Assembly (NCBI RefSeq): GCF_900637195.1
Contig: NZ_LR134356.1
Span: 5,971,585-6,035,584, forward strand
Origin: Mycolicibacterium aurum
GTDB taxonomy: Bacteria > Actinomycetota > Actinomycetes > Mycobacteriales > Mycobacteriaceae
Direction of reading: 5' to 3'
Length of the DNA: 64,000 bases
Shown: one piece after another, positions 25,189 through 34,307 of the stretch
How positions within the stretch are numbered: the stretch's first letter is position 1
Layout: every line of letters begins with the position of its first letter
Program-made: the position numbers and the translations under genes
Notes under the pieces: model-generated
The model's input: only the letters and a program-made list of their open reading frames with translations
What the model was told of the DNA's origin: nothing
Databases searched by the model: none

Positions 25189-25430
25189 GCCTATTGACCC
25201 CCTGGTAAGTGTTTGCTGAACGCTATACCGTCGACGACTGTTTTCACAGCAAATTTGTGAATAAGTTTAGTTTTAGCTTCCGGGAGCCGGGTGCGCCGAG
25301 GAATCCCCGACAGGTGCGTCAGCTGCTGTTCACCCAATGCTCGCCTTCCGATTGCCCGATTGCCGTAACTTCTGGCGAGTCCGGCCGCCCAGCCCGCGGC
25401 CGGGATTCATGCCGGAAGGAATCTGTTGCC

Positions 25431-27503
25431 ATGGCCCTGGTGCCGCTGAATCTGCTTGTCACCCACAACGGAAAGTCCAAGCGCCAGCACGTCACCTGCG
25501 TTCACAAGTGCGGTGACGCGTGCTCCAAGCCGGCACCGAACAAGAGTGACAACGAGTACTTCGGCGACGTGGTCAAGGCCGTGTCGCGGCGCTCGATCCT
25601 GCAGGCCGGCGGTGTCGCCGTCCTCGCGGTCGGAGCCGGTTCCGCGCTGGCCGCCTGCTCGAACACCTCCGAGCCCGCGCCGACGACGTCGTCGGCGGCC
25701 ACCCCGGCCGAGCCGCCGGCCGGGATGAACTTCGCGTCCGTCGCACCCAACAGCGAAGACGCCGTCGTCGTCGCCGACGGCTATGACCAGGGGGTCGTGA
25801 TCAGCTGGGGTGACCCCGTGTTGCCCGGCGCGCCGGCATTCGACGTCGCCAACCAGACCGGCGCCGCCCAGCGGGGCCAGTTCGGTTTCAACAACGACTT
25901 CGCCGGGTTGCTGCCCGTCGAAGGACAGCCCGGCCACTTCCTGCTGGTGACCAACTTCGAGTACGCCACCCCGCAGTTCATGTTCCCCGGATACCAGGCC
26001 GGCGCCCCGACGCGCGACCAGTTCGACGTCGAGATCGCTGCCATGGGGATGGGCGTCGTCGAGGTCGAGCGCACCCCTGAAGGTGGACTGCGGCCGGTGA
26101 TGGGCCGGTACAACCGCCGCATCACCGCCGACACCCCCTTCACGCTGACCGGGCCCGCGGCAGGGACCGAGTTCGTCACCACCGCAGCCGATCCTGACGG
26201 CCGCACCGTGCTGGGCACCATCGCCAACTGTGCCGGTGGCGTAACCCCCTGGGGCACAGTGCTTTCAGGCGAAGAAAACTTCCACACCTACTTCGGCGCC
26301 GCGGAGGACTCGCCCGCACCCAGCCCGGTGGACGCGGACCGGCACGACCGCTACGGCGTCTCACTGGAGCCGTCCGAATTGCGGTGGGAAACCTTCGATC
26401 CGCGCTTCGATCTGGCCAAGACGCCCAATGAGGTCAACCGGTTCGGCTACGTCGTCGAACTGAATCCGTGGGACCCGAACTCGACCCCGGTCAAACACAG
26501 CGCGATGGGCCGGTTCAAGCACGAGGGTGCCAACATCTTCGTCACCGACGACGGCACCGTCGTCGCCTACACCGGCGACGACGAACGATTCGACTACATG
26601 TACAAATTCGTCTCGACCCGCAAGGTCCAGCCGGGCCGGGACGCCGCGGCGATGGCCAACAACATGGCGATCCTCGACGAGGGCACGCTGTATGTCGCCA
26701 AGCTCTCGAGCGACATCCCGGCCACCGAGATCGACGGCTCCGGAAAGCTCCCGTCGAAGGGGTCATTCGCCGGCACCGGCACCTGGCTTCCGCTGCTGCG
26801 CTCCGGACCGAACGGGCAGGCGGAGTCGCTGGTCGACGGCGTCACCGCCCAGGAGGCCGCGGTCTTCACCCGGATGGCCGCCGACAAGGCCGGCGCCACC
26901 AAGATGGACCGGCCCGAGGACTTCGAGGCCGACCCCAGGACCGGCAAGGTCTACGTCGCCCTGACCAACAATTCCGAGCGCGGCGCTGCCGGGGAGGCCG
27001 CACCGGATGCGCCGAACCCGCGCAACGACAACAAGAGTGGGCAGATTCTCGAGATCACCGATCAGCACGCGGGCACGGACTTCACCTGGGACCTGCTGCT
27101 GGTCTGCGGTGACCCCGAAGCCGCGGACACCTACTACGGCGGCTTCGACAAGACGCAGGTCAGCCCGATCTCGTGCCCCGACAACCTGGCCTTCGACAGC
27201 CACGGCAACCTGTGGATCTCCACCGACGGCAATGCACTCGACGGCAACGACGGTCTGTTCGCGGTGGCGCTCGACGGCCCCAACCGGGGCGAGACCAAAC
27301 AGTTCCTGACCGTTCCGCTCGGCGCCGAGACGTGCGGCCCGGTGATCACCGACGACCTGGTCACGGTCTGCGTGCAACATCCCGGCGAGAACGACGAGAA
27401 CAGCCTCGACAGCCCGCAGTCCCGATGGCCTGAGGGGGGTAACGGCACCGCCCGGCCGTCGGTGGTGGCGGTGTGGAAGAGCGGCGGGCAGATCGGCGTC
27501 TGA
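25431..27503 (+). CDS. PhoX-type alkaline phosphatase (DUF839), Tat-exported
   Basis: PhoX enzymes are calcium- and iron-dependent phosphatases that release phosphate from organic esters outside the cytoplasm. The 690-residue protein has a twin-arginine signal (SRRSILQAGG, Arg53-Arg54, then a hydrophobic core) ending in LAAC (73-76), which also reads as a lipobox. A PhoX-type N-terminal leader with CVHKCGDAC precedes it. The body contains the usual long insert-rich beta-propeller (ETFDPRFDLAKTPNEVNRFG, VLSGEENFHTYFG, DNLAFDSHGNLW). ATG 25431 follows a GGAAGGAA ribosome site. The 240 bp upstream are A+T-rich for this genome and probably hold the promoter. Confidence 0.9.
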   Translation: MALVPLNLLVTHNGKSKRQHVTCVHKCGDACSKPAPNKSDNEYFGDVVKAVSRRSILQAGGVAVLAVGAGSALAACSNTSEPAPTTSSAATPAEPPAGMNFASVAPNSEDAVVVADGYDQGVVISWGDPVLPGAPAFDVANQTGAAQRGQFGFNNDFAGLLPVEGQPGHFLLVTNFEYATPQFMFPGYQAGAPTRDQFDVEIAAMGMGVVEVERTPEGGLRPVMGRYNRRITADTPFTLTGPAAGTEFVTTAADPDGRTVLGTIANCAGGVTPWGTVLSGEENFHTYFGAAEDSPAPSPVDADRHDRYGVSLEPSELRWETFDPRFDLAKTPNEVNRFGYVVELNPWDPNSTPVKHSAMGRFKHEGANIFVTDDGTVVAYTGDDERFDYMYKFVSTRKVQPGRDAAAMANNMAILDEGTLYVAKLSSDIPATEIDGSGKLPSKGSFAGTGTWLPLLRSGPNGQAESLVDGVTAQEAAVFTRMAADKAGATKMDRPEDFEADPRTGKVYVALTNNSERGAAGEAAPDAPNPRNDNKSGQILEITDQHAGTDFTWDLLLVCGDPEAADTYYGGFDKTQVSPISCPDNLAFDSHGNLWISTDGNALDGNDGLFAVALDGPNRGETKQFLTVPLGAETCGPVITDDLVTVCVQHPGENDENSLDSPQSRWPEGGNGTARPSVVAVWKSGGQIGV

Positions 27504-27543
27504 GCGCTCGCGCGAAGACGAGACGGCGCCGTCTGAGCGCTCG
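27498..27543. repeat. direct repeat and palindrome at the phoX-like stop
   Basis: GTCTGAGCGCTCG occurs at 27498-27510, where it includes the stop codon, and again at 27531-27543. Between them AGACGGCGCCGTCT (27521-27534) is a perfect palindrome. The structure can form a hairpin and may end transcription. Confidence 0.5.
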
Positions 27544-27585
27544 TGAGCGCGTTTGTGTCTGCTCGTGGAGGGTTACGTAGACACC

Positions 27586-28380
27586 ATGACCTTTCCCGTG
27601 CGCATCGGCGTACAGCTGCAGCCGCAACACTCACCGCGCTACGACCTGATCCGCGACGCCGTGCGCCGCTGCGAGGACATGGGCGTCGACGTCGTCTTCA
27701 ACTGGGATCACTTCTTCCCGCTGTACGGCGATCCCGACGGCGCGCACTTCGAATGCTGGACGATGCTGGGCGCCTGGGCCGAGCAGACGTCGCGCATCGA
27801 GATCGGCGCGCTCGTCACCTGCAACTCCTACCGCAACCCCGAGTTGCTCGCCGACATGGCTCGCACCGTCGATCACATCTCCGAAGGCCGGCTGATCCTC
27901 GGTATCGGATCCGGGTGGAAGCAGAAGGACTACGACGAGTACGGCTACGAGTTCGGCACGGCGGGGAGCCGGCTCGACGATCTCGCAGCCGCGATGCCGC
28001 GTATCGAAACCAGGTTTGCGGCGCTGAATCCCAAGCCGCTCCGCGACATCCCGGTGCTGATCGGGGGCGGCGGCGAGAAGAAGACGCTCCGACTGGTGGC
28101 CCAGCACGCCCACATCTGGCACTCCTTCGCCGACACCGACAGCTACCCCGACAAGTCCGAGATCCTGGCCCGCCACTGCGCCGACGTCGGCCGCGACCCG
28201 GCCGAGATCGAACATTCCGCCGGCGCCAACGGCAACAGCGCCGACGAGCTGATCGCAAACGCCGAAGCCTTGGCTGCACTGGGCGTCTCGATGCTGACAG
28301 TCGGCGTCAACGGTCCCGACTACGACCTGTCGCAGGCCGAGGCGCTGTGCCGCTGGCGGGACGAGCGCGCTGACGCGTAG
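27586..28380 (+). CDS. F420-dependent LLM class oxidoreductase
   Basis: The 264-residue protein belongs to the luciferase-like monooxygenase fold, F420 branch. MTFPVRIGVQLQPQHS and NWDHFFPLYGD are the start and cofactor region, followed by TLGAWAEQ-like MLGAWAEQTSRIEIGALV and ISEGRLILGIGSGW. It matches Rv0044c of M. tuberculosis in neighbourhood and exact length. F420 use is inferred from the family; the substrate is unknown. ATG at 27586 is chosen by homology. The GntR gene follows 56 bp downstream. Confidence 0.9.
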   Translation: MTFPVRIGVQLQPQHSPRYDLIRDAVRRCEDMGVDVVFNWDHFFPLYGDPDGAHFECWTMLGAWAEQTSRIEIGALVTCNSYRNPELLADMARTVDHISEGRLILGIGSGWKQKDYDEYGYEFGTAGSRLDDLAAAMPRIETRFAALNPKPLRDIPVLIGGGGEKKTLRLVAQHAHIWHSFADTDSYPDKSEILARHCADVGRDPAEIEHSAGANGNSADELIANAEALAALGVSMLTVGVNGPDYDLSQAEALCRWRDERADA

Positions 28381-28436
28381 CCGAAGCTGCCGAACAGCCC
28401 CGAGGGCCATCGGTGCCGTGAGAGACTGGCGCCGCC

Positions 28437-29096
28437 ATGCCCAAGAAGTACGGGGTGAAGGAGAAGGACCTCGTGGTCACACACGTGGTCAATATGGTGC
28501 TGACCGGTAAGCTTCGGTCAGGAGATCGCTTGGACCGCAACGAGATTGCCCAAGAGCTCGGGCTGAGCCGGGTGCCGGTGCAAGAGGCGGTCGTCCAGTT
28601 GGAGCACGACGGCATCCTGTCGACCCGCTATCACCGTGGCGCCTACGTGGAGCGGTTCGACGAGTCAGCGGTGCGCGAGCATCATGAGCTGTACGGCCTC
28701 CTCAGCGGCCTTGCGTCCGGGCGCGCCGCCGTCGCGAGTGACCCGACGGTGATCGCCGAGCTCGATGGGGAGGTGGCGCAGATGCGGGGCGGCCGGGACG
28801 CCAAGCAGTTCGACGCTCACGCCCGCCGCTTCCGCGCAACGGTCAATGGCGAGTACGCCGGCCCGCGACTGCAGGCGGCGATCGAATCCTCGCAGACCTT
28901 CATCCCGCACAGCTTCTGGCAGACCTACGCACTGCACCGCGACACGTTGCTGCCTTCCTACGAGGCTGAGCTGACCGCAATCGGCGATAACGATGTCGAG
29001 GGCGCACGCTCGGCGTGCCTGCAGCGGTCGGAGCTCATGGCCGAGATCCTGCTGACCGAACTGGTCCGCCGCGGTGTGCTGCATCCGTCGCACTGA
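28437..29096 (+). CDS. GntR family transcriptional regulator (FCD type)
   Basis: The 219-residue protein has a GntR winged helix (LRSGDRLDRNEIAQELGLSR and then VPVQEAVVQLEHDGIL) and an all-helical C-terminal effector domain of the FadR/FCD kind, where the expected metal-binding His and Asp are only partly kept (HARRFR, HSFWQTY). It matches Rv0043c in position. It lies between the F420 oxidoreductase and the ABC transporter, both on the same strand, and may control either one. Confidence 0.9.
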   Translation: MPKKYGVKEKDLVVTHVVNMVLTGKLRSGDRLDRNEIAQELGLSRVPVQEAVVQLEHDGILSTRYHRGAYVERFDESAVREHHELYGLLSGLASGRAAVASDPTVIAELDGEVAQMRGGRDAKQFDAHARRFRATVNGEYAGPRLQAAIESSQTFIPHSFWQTYALHRDTLLPSYEAELTAIGDNDVEGARSACLQRSELMAEILLTELVRRGVLHPSH

Positions 29097-29128
29097 ACAG
29101 CCGGCGACGCCGCAGTCGCCGCCTGCGC

Positions 29129-29134
29129 TACGTT
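29129..29134 (+). promoter_or_regulatory. -10 element (TACGTT) before the transporter gene
   Basis: TACGTT ends 7 nt before the ATG at 29142, which favours that start as leaderless. Confidence 0.45.
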
Positions 29135-29141
29135 TCTTCGA

Positions 29142-30962
29142 ATGAGCTTCTTGCAGGTGCCCGGTCCCCTGGCGAAGACGGTGGTGAGGACGTCGATGAA
29201 GGCGTTCGTCCTCGCGCTGATCGTGGGCATGGTCGCCACCCTGGGCCTGGCGGCACCCGCAGGTGCGCAAACCGATCAATGTGCGCCGCCCGGCATCGCG
29301 AGCGCCAGCGCCCTGCCGACCAACCTGGCCGCTGCCGCCACCGGTCCTGCCGCCGACAAGTACACCACCGCCACCGTCGAGCCCTTGGACTCGGTGGACC
29401 TGAACGCTCTGGGACTCAGCAGGCCCGGAACGTTGACCGTCGGCACCCTGTCGGACGCGCCGCCGAGCATCTGCATCGACTCCGCCGGCCAGTTCACCGG
29501 CTTCGACAACGAGTTGCTGCGTGCCGTCGCCGACAAGCTCGGTCTCCAGATCAGTTTTGTGGGCACGGAGTTCTCCGGGCTGCTGGCCCAGGTGGCGGCC
29601 CGGCGGTTCGACGTGGGTTCGTCGTCGATCACCACCACCGATGCGCGGCGTCAGACCGTCGGATTCACCAACGGCTACGACTTCGGCTACTTCTCCCTCG
29701 TCGTCCCGCAGGGCTCACCCATCACCGGGTTCGACACGCTGGCGGCGGGTCAACGCATCGGCGTCGTACAGGGCACCGTGCAGGAGGCCTACGTCATCGA
29801 CACCCTGGGCCTGCAGCCGGTGAAGTTCCCCGACTACAACACCGTCTACGCCAGCCTCAAGACCGGGCAGCTCGATGCCTGGGTGGCGCCGTCGCAGCAG
29901 GCGCAGGGCACCGTCCAGCCCGGCGACCCCGCCGAGATCATCGAAAACACGTTCAGCCTGGACAATTTCATCGCGTGGGCGGTGGCCCCCGACAATCAGC
30001 CGCTGATCGATGCGCTCAACACCGGGCTGGACGCGGTCATCGCCGACGGCACCTGGGCGCGCCTATACACCGACTGGGTGCCGCGCGCGCTCCCGCCGGG
30101 CTGGAAGCCCGGCTCCAAGGCCGCCCCCGAACCGGTGCTTCCCGACTTCACCGCCATCGCCGAGGAGAACCAGAGCACCCAGGCCCCGGCGGCGCCCGTA
30201 CAGCCGAGATCGACGCTGTCCCAACTGGCCGCGTCGTTTCTGGACTGGGATCTCTATAAGCAGGCCATCCCCGACCTGTTGACGACCGGCCTGCCGAACA
30301 CACTGATCCTGACCATCGCCGCCAGCATCATCGGCATCATCCTCGGGATGGCCCTTGCGGTGGCGGGGATCTCGACGAAGCGATGGCTGCGCTGGCCGGC
30401 CCGCATCTACACCGACATCTTCCGCGGTCTGCCGGAGGTCGTCATCATCCTGCTGATCGGCCTCGGTGTCGGACCCGTCGTCGGGCATCTCACCGGGAAC
30501 AACCCGTTCCCTCTCGGCATCGCCGCACTGGGTCTGATGGCCGCCGCCTACATCGGCGAGATCTTCCGGTCCGGCATCCAGAGCGTCGATGCCGGACAGC
30601 TGGAAGCCTCACGCGCGCTGGGGTTCAGCTACCCGACATCGATGCGCCTGGTGGTCGTCCCGCAGGGTATCCGGCGGGTGCTGCCCGCCCTGATGAACCA
30701 GTTCATCTCGCTGTTGAAGGCGTCGTCGCTGGTGTATTTCCTCGGTCTGATCGCCAACCAGCGAGAGCTGTTCCAGGTGGGCCGTGACCTCAACGCACAG
30801 ACCGGGAACCTGTCGCCGTTGGTGGCCGCGGGCCTGTTCTATCTGGCGCTGACCATCCCGCTCACCCACCTGGTGAACTACATCGATGCCCGGCTGCGCC
30901 GGGGACGTCGTCCCGACGACGAAGATCCGCTGGTGCTCGCCAAGTCCCAGGAGATGAACTGA
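29142..30962 (+). CDS. polar amino-acid ABC transporter, fused binding protein and permease
   Basis: One polypeptide of 606 residues joins two usual subunits. A signal sequence (MKAFVLALIVGMVATLGLAA, starting at residue 19) leads to an SBP_bac_3 solute-binding domain (about 85-330: SICIDSAGQFTGFDNELL, DVGSSSITTTDARR). A linker follows, then a HisM/GlnP-type permease (about 375-590) with some five membrane segments and the EAA loop QLEASRALGFSYPTSMRLVV. The leaderless ATG at 29142 or the ATG at 29196, which has a GTGAGGAC ribosome site and starts exactly at the signal peptide, are both possible. The stop overlaps the ATPase start by one base. Confidence 0.92.
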   Translation: MSFLQVPGPLAKTVVRTSMKAFVLALIVGMVATLGLAAPAGAQTDQCAPPGIASASALPTNLAAAATGPAADKYTTATVEPLDSVDLNALGLSRPGTLTVGTLSDAPPSICIDSAGQFTGFDNELLRAVADKLGLQISFVGTEFSGLLAQVAARRFDVGSSSITTTDARRQTVGFTNGYDFGYFSLVVPQGSPITGFDTLAAGQRIGVVQGTVQEAYVIDTLGLQPVKFPDYNTVYASLKTGQLDAWVAPSQQAQGTVQPGDPAEIIENTFSLDNFIAWAVAPDNQPLIDALNTGLDAVIADGTWARLYTDWVPRALPPGWKPGSKAAPEPVLPDFTAIAEENQSTQAPAAPVQPRSTLSQLAASFLDWDLYKQAIPDLLTTGLPNTLILTIAASIIGIILGMALAVAGISTKRWLRWPARIYTDIFRGLPEVVIILLIGLGVGPVVGHLTGNNPFPLGIAALGLMAAAYIGEIFRSGIQSVDAGQLEASRALGFSYPTSMRLVVVPQGIRRVLPALMNQFISLLKASSLVYFLGLIANQRELFQVGRDLNAQTGNLSPLVAAGLFYLALTIPLTHLVNYIDARLRRGRRPDDEDPLVLAKSQEMN

Positions 30963-31702
30963 TGGCCACCGAGACGCACGCGGTTTCGCTGACCGCCAAG
31001 GACATTCACCTGTCCCTCGGGAAGAACGCCGTGCTGCGCGGAGTCGACCTCGACGTCGCCGCCGGATCCAGCACCGCGGTGATCGGACCGTCCGGCTCGG
31101 GAAAGTCCACCCTGCTGCGGACGCTCAACCGGCTGTACGAACCCGACCGGGGCGACATCCTGCTGGACGGACGTTCGGTGCTCAAAGACGACCCCGACCA
31201 GCTCCGGCAACGGATCGGCATGGTGTTCCAGCACTTTCAGTTGTTCCCGCATCGCACCGTCCTCGACAACGTGGCGCTGGCTCCGCGCAAGCTCAAGCGC
31301 CTCAGCGCCGACGACGCGCGCGACCTCGGCCTCGCCCAGTTGGACCGGGTGGGTCTGCGGCACAAGGCGGATGCCCGGCCGTCGACTCTGTCGGGCGGAC
31401 AGCAGCAGCGCGTCGCGATCGCCCGGGCACTGGCGATGTCACCCCAGGTCATGTTCTTCGACGAAGCGACGTCGGCGCTGGACCCCGAACTCGTCAAAGG
31501 GGTCCTCGAGCTCATCGCCGACCTCGCCGCCGGCGGAATGACGATGGTGGTGGTGACCCACGAGATGGGCTTCGCCCAGTCCACCGCCGACACCGTGGTC
31601 TTCATGGATCACGGGCAGGTCGTCGAAACGGGACCGCCAGCGCAACTGTTCGAAGCCGCCGAGACCGACCGCCTGCGCAGGTTCCTGTCCCAGGTGCTCT
31701 GA
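30962..31702 (+). CDS. amino-acid ABC transporter ATP-binding protein
   Basis: This is the 246-residue GlnQ-like ATPase partner of the fused permease. All motifs are present: Walker A GPSGSGKST, Q-loop VFQHFQLFPH, signature LSGGQQQR, Walker B VMFFDEATSALD and switch His in VVTHEMGFA. The start ATG shares its first base with the permease stop (TGATG), so translation is coupled. The substrate is probably a polar amino acid such as glutamine or glutamate, by family only. Confidence 0.95.
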   Translation: MATETHAVSLTAKDIHLSLGKNAVLRGVDLDVAAGSSTAVIGPSGSGKSTLLRTLNRLYEPDRGDILLDGRSVLKDDPDQLRQRIGMVFQHFQLFPHRTVLDNVALAPRKLKRLSADDARDLGLAQLDRVGLRHKADARPSTLSGGQQQRVAIARALAMSPQVMFFDEATSALDPELVKGVLELIADLAAGGMTMVVVTHEMGFAQSTADTVVFMDHGQVVETGPPAQLFEAAETDRLRRFLSQVL

Positions 31703-31764
31703 TCTGCCGGACACGACTTGGCGAAAATCGCCCCGACCGCACAACTCGGCGGCGACCTAGAGGT

Positions 31765-31770
31765 TAGACT
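31765..31770 (+). promoter_or_regulatory. -10 element (TAGACT) of the MarR gene
   Basis: TAGACT ends 9 nt before the ATG at 31780, giving a leaderless or very short leader transcript. Confidence 0.5.
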
Positions 31771-31779
31771 GTCGAAATT

Positions 31780-32220
31780 ATGGTGGCCACCGAAGCACGG
31801 GTCAGCGAGCTCGCTGGCGAGTTGCAGCGCGTGCTGTCGAAGGTGCTGTCGGTGATGCGGCACACCGGGCGCACCGCGACGTCCGGTGACCTGACGCTGG
31901 CCCAGTTGTCCATTCTGCTCACCCTGTTCGATCAGGGCCCGATGCGCATGACCGAGTTGGCCGCCCACGAACGGGTGCGCACGCCCACCACGACGGTCGC
32001 GATCCGCCGCTTGGAGAAGCTCGGGCTCGTCAAGCGCGACCGTGACCCGTCCGACCTGCGCGCCGTGCTCGTCGACATCACCCCGGAAGGTCTCGAGCAG
32101 CACCGGGAAGCGTTGGCCTCCAGGCAGGCTCATCTGGCGGCACTGTTGAGCAAGCTCAGCGAGGAAGAACTCGACGCACTTTCCATGGCGCTCGCACCGC
32201 TGGCCCGCATCGCCGAGTAG
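31780..32220 (+). CDS. MarR family transcriptional regulator
   Basis: The 146-residue protein has the MarR winged helix: LTLAQLSILLTLFDQGPMRM, TELAAHERVRTPTTTVAIRR, and the wing KRDRDPSDLRAVLVDITPEG. It corresponds to Rv0042c. It converges on the glucosylglycerate hydrolase gene, with 12 bp between stops, and its own targets are unknown. Confidence 0.93.
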   Translation: MVATEARVSELAGELQRVLSKVLSVMRHTGRTATSGDLTLAQLSILLTLFDQGPMRMTELAAHERVRTPTTTVAIRRLEKLGLVKRDRDPSDLRAVLVDITPEGLEQHREALASRQAHLAALLSKLSEEELDALSMALAPLARIAE

Positions 32221-32232
32221 CGGTTCAGCCGT

Positions 32233-33573
32233 TCAGCCCAACCAGTCCAGCACCGCCGCCGCGGTCCACGACTGCTGCATGCTGCCCAACGGCTCGCCGG
32301 TGAACGGCTCGTAGTACTCGGCGAAGGTGCCGTCGCTGGCCTGACGTAAACCCTCCCGCCGCAACGACGATGCGCGCTCGGCCCAGCCGCGCCGCGCGAA
32401 GCACCACGCGAACAACCAGGTCATCACCGGCCACACCGGACCGCGCCAGTACTCGCGCGGGCGGAAGTCGCGCGACACCGGTGACGTCGACGGAATCAGG
32501 GCGTACGCCAGGTCCGGATGTCCACAGAAGCGCGGGCCCTCCAGCAGCCGCAGCAGCGCGCGCTCCCGATCGTGAGACAGCCCACCGCACAACAGCGGTG
32601 CGAACTGCGCCACCGTCTCGGTGACGATCCACTTCTCCGCGCGCACGTCGTAATCCCTTGCTGCGCCGGTCCGTTCATCAGTTGAGGCGATGACACCGGA
32701 CCGGAACCGCTCGGCCCACGAATACAGATCCCGTACATCGGCATGCGGACGCTTGTGGTCCTCGCCGATCTCGGCGAGCACCTGGCAGGCCACCGAGAGG
32801 ATCGCCGAGACGAAGACGTCCTCGACGGCGAAACTCATTGACTTGGCCAGCAATTCGTCGTCGTAGCGGGCGGCCTTCATCTCCTCAAGCAGCCACAGGT
32901 AGCGGTCGTACTCCACGTCGGAGGGCCGCTGCGTGGCGTCGGTGTTGATCTTGTTGTCCTCACGCTGATACTCCGGCACATCCCCGGGAATCACGTTGCC
33001 GTACGGGAGGTCCCAGCGTGGCGAGTTGTCCATACCCGACTCCCAGCCGTGGTACAGCGTGACCCGGCCGCGCTGGTTCTGGTCGCGACACTCCGCCAGC
33101 CACCGGTGCCACCGCACCAGGTCGCCCCAGCGCCTGTCCAGGAACGATTCGGCGACCGCCCGCGTCGAACGCCCCCGGGTGCGGGCGTTGTCGAGGATGC
33201 GCTGCACCGCGATGGCGTGCACCGGAGGCTGGGTGATACCTGAGGTGTGCCGGTTGCGTGGCGCGTCGGCCGTCAGCGCCGAACAGGCCCATCGGGCCGG
33301 GCCGGGGAAGTACCCGTCGACCCCGTTGGCGAACACGATGTGCGGGATCATGCCGTTGCGCCACTGCGCGGACAACAGCGTGTCCAACTCGACGACGGCG
33401 CGCTCCACCGACAGCGGGGCGAGCCCGATCGAGACGAACGCCGCGTCCCAGCTCCACATGTGTGGGTAGAGCAGGGGAGCCGCGGTGGTCATCACACCGA
33501 GGTCGTTACCGCGCAGCAGATACGCGGCACGGGCCGCCAATTGGGTCGGGGCAAAGCTGGGATCGTGCGCCAT
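32233..33573 (-). CDS. ggH: glucosylglycerate hydrolase (GH63)
   Basis: The enzyme splits glucosylglycerate into glucose and glycerate, which rapid-growing mycobacteria use when nitrogen starvation ends and the stored solute is recycled. The 446-residue length equals that recalled for M. hassiacum GgH. The residues assigned there as acid and base are present at the same numbers: Asp182 in GMDNSPRWD and Glu419 in FAEYYEP. PHMWSWDAAF and REYWRGPVWP are typical (alpha/alpha)6-barrel signatures of GH63. There is no signal peptide. A broader GH63 role cannot be ruled out. Confidence 0.85.
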   Translation of the reverse strand: MAHDPSFAPTQLAARAAYLLRGNDLGVMTTAAPLLYPHMWSWDAAFVSIGLAPLSVERAVVELDTLLSAQWRNGMIPHIVFANGVDGYFPGPARWACSALTADAPRNRHTSGITQPPVHAIAVQRILDNARTRGRSTRAVAESFLDRRWGDLVRWHRWLAECRDQNQRGRVTLYHGWESGMDNSPRWDLPYGNVIPGDVPEYQREDNKINTDATQRPSDVEYDRYLWLLEEMKAARYDDELLAKSMSFAVEDVFVSAILSVACQVLAEIGEDHKRPHADVRDLYSWAERFRSGVIASTDERTGAARDYDVRAEKWIVTETVAQFAPLLCGGLSHDRERALLRLLEGPRFCGHPDLAYALIPSTSPVSRDFRPREYWRGPVWPVMTWLFAWCFARRGWAERASSLRREGLRQASDGTFAEYYEPFTGEPLGSMQQSWTAAAVLDWLG

Positions 33574-33616
33574 CGTCCCCCCATGATGCGACGACTTCGC
33601 CCGATATGCAGATCGG

Positions 33617-33622
33617 TAGGGT
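33617..33622 (+). promoter_or_regulatory. -10 element (TAGGGT) of a leaderless start
   Basis: TAGGGT ends 7 nt before the GTG at 33630 and decides that start. Confidence 0.5.
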
Positions 33623-33629
33623 CACAGGT

Positions 33630-34295
33630 GTGCCGACCGCGATGATCACCGGAGCCTCCGGCGGCCTGGGAGCCGCCCTCGCCGACGCGCTGGCGCCCAC
33701 CCACACCCTGTTCCTGGCCGGCCGTCCGTCCCCCCGCCTGGACGCCGTCGCCGAACGGCTCGGCGCCACCACCTGGCCGATCGACCTGGCCGACCCCGAT
33801 TCCATCCCGGCGGTGGTCGAGCCGATCGTGGAGCTCGACGTGCTGGTCCACAACGCCGGTGTCGCCTATCCCGGGCGGGTGGCGGAGTCCAGCGTCGACG
33901 AGTGGCGCTCCAGCATGGCCGTCAACGTCGTCGGCGCGGTGGCCCTCACGCTGGAGCTGCTGCCTGCGCTGCGCAGCGCAGGCGGGCACGTCGTGTTCAT
34001 CAACTCCGGCGCCGGGATCAACGCCTCACCCGGCCTGGCGTCGTACTCCGCGAGCAAGTTCGCGTTGCGCGGCTTCGCCGACTCGCTGCGCGCCGACGAG
34101 CCGTCGCTGCGGGTGACGTCCGTGCACCCGGGCCGCATCGCGACCGCGATGCAGGAGGACCTCATCGCCTACGAGGGCCGCGACTACGACCCCACCCAGT
34201 TCCTGAGTCCGCAGACAGTGGCGAAGGTGACCGCGGACGCGATCAACACCCCCGCCGACGCGCACGTCCACGAGGTCATCGTCCGGCCCCGCTAG
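33630..34295 (+). CDS. short-chain dehydrogenase
   Basis: The 221-residue protein has TGASGGLG (about 7-14), HNAGVAYPG, Ser in VVFINSGAG, and YSASK. The GTG at 33630 gives MPTAMITGASGG, the natural start of the first beta strand, and is supported by a -10 element 7 nt upstream. The segment after the active site (HPGRIATAMQ) is classical. The substrate is unknown. It is divergent from the hydrolase gene by 56 bp and convergent with leuS. Confidence 0.9.
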   Translation: MPTAMITGASGGLGAALADALAPTHTLFLAGRPSPRLDAVAERLGATTWPIDLADPDSIPAVVEPIVELDVLVHNAGVAYPGRVAESSVDEWRSSMAVNVVGAVALTLELLPALRSAGGHVVFINSGAGINASPGLASYSASKFALRGFADSLRADEPSLRVTSVHPGRIATAMQEDLIAYEGRDYDPTQFLSPQTVAKVTADAINTPADAHVHEVIVRPR

Positions 34296-34307
34296 TCGCG
34301 GGAGGGG

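Noticed and set aside
23332..25197. Open frame of 621 codons opposite the two-module protease-like gene
   Set aside because: Val/Arg/Gly-rich with no domain signs; the minus-strand protein has a clear signal peptide and motifs.
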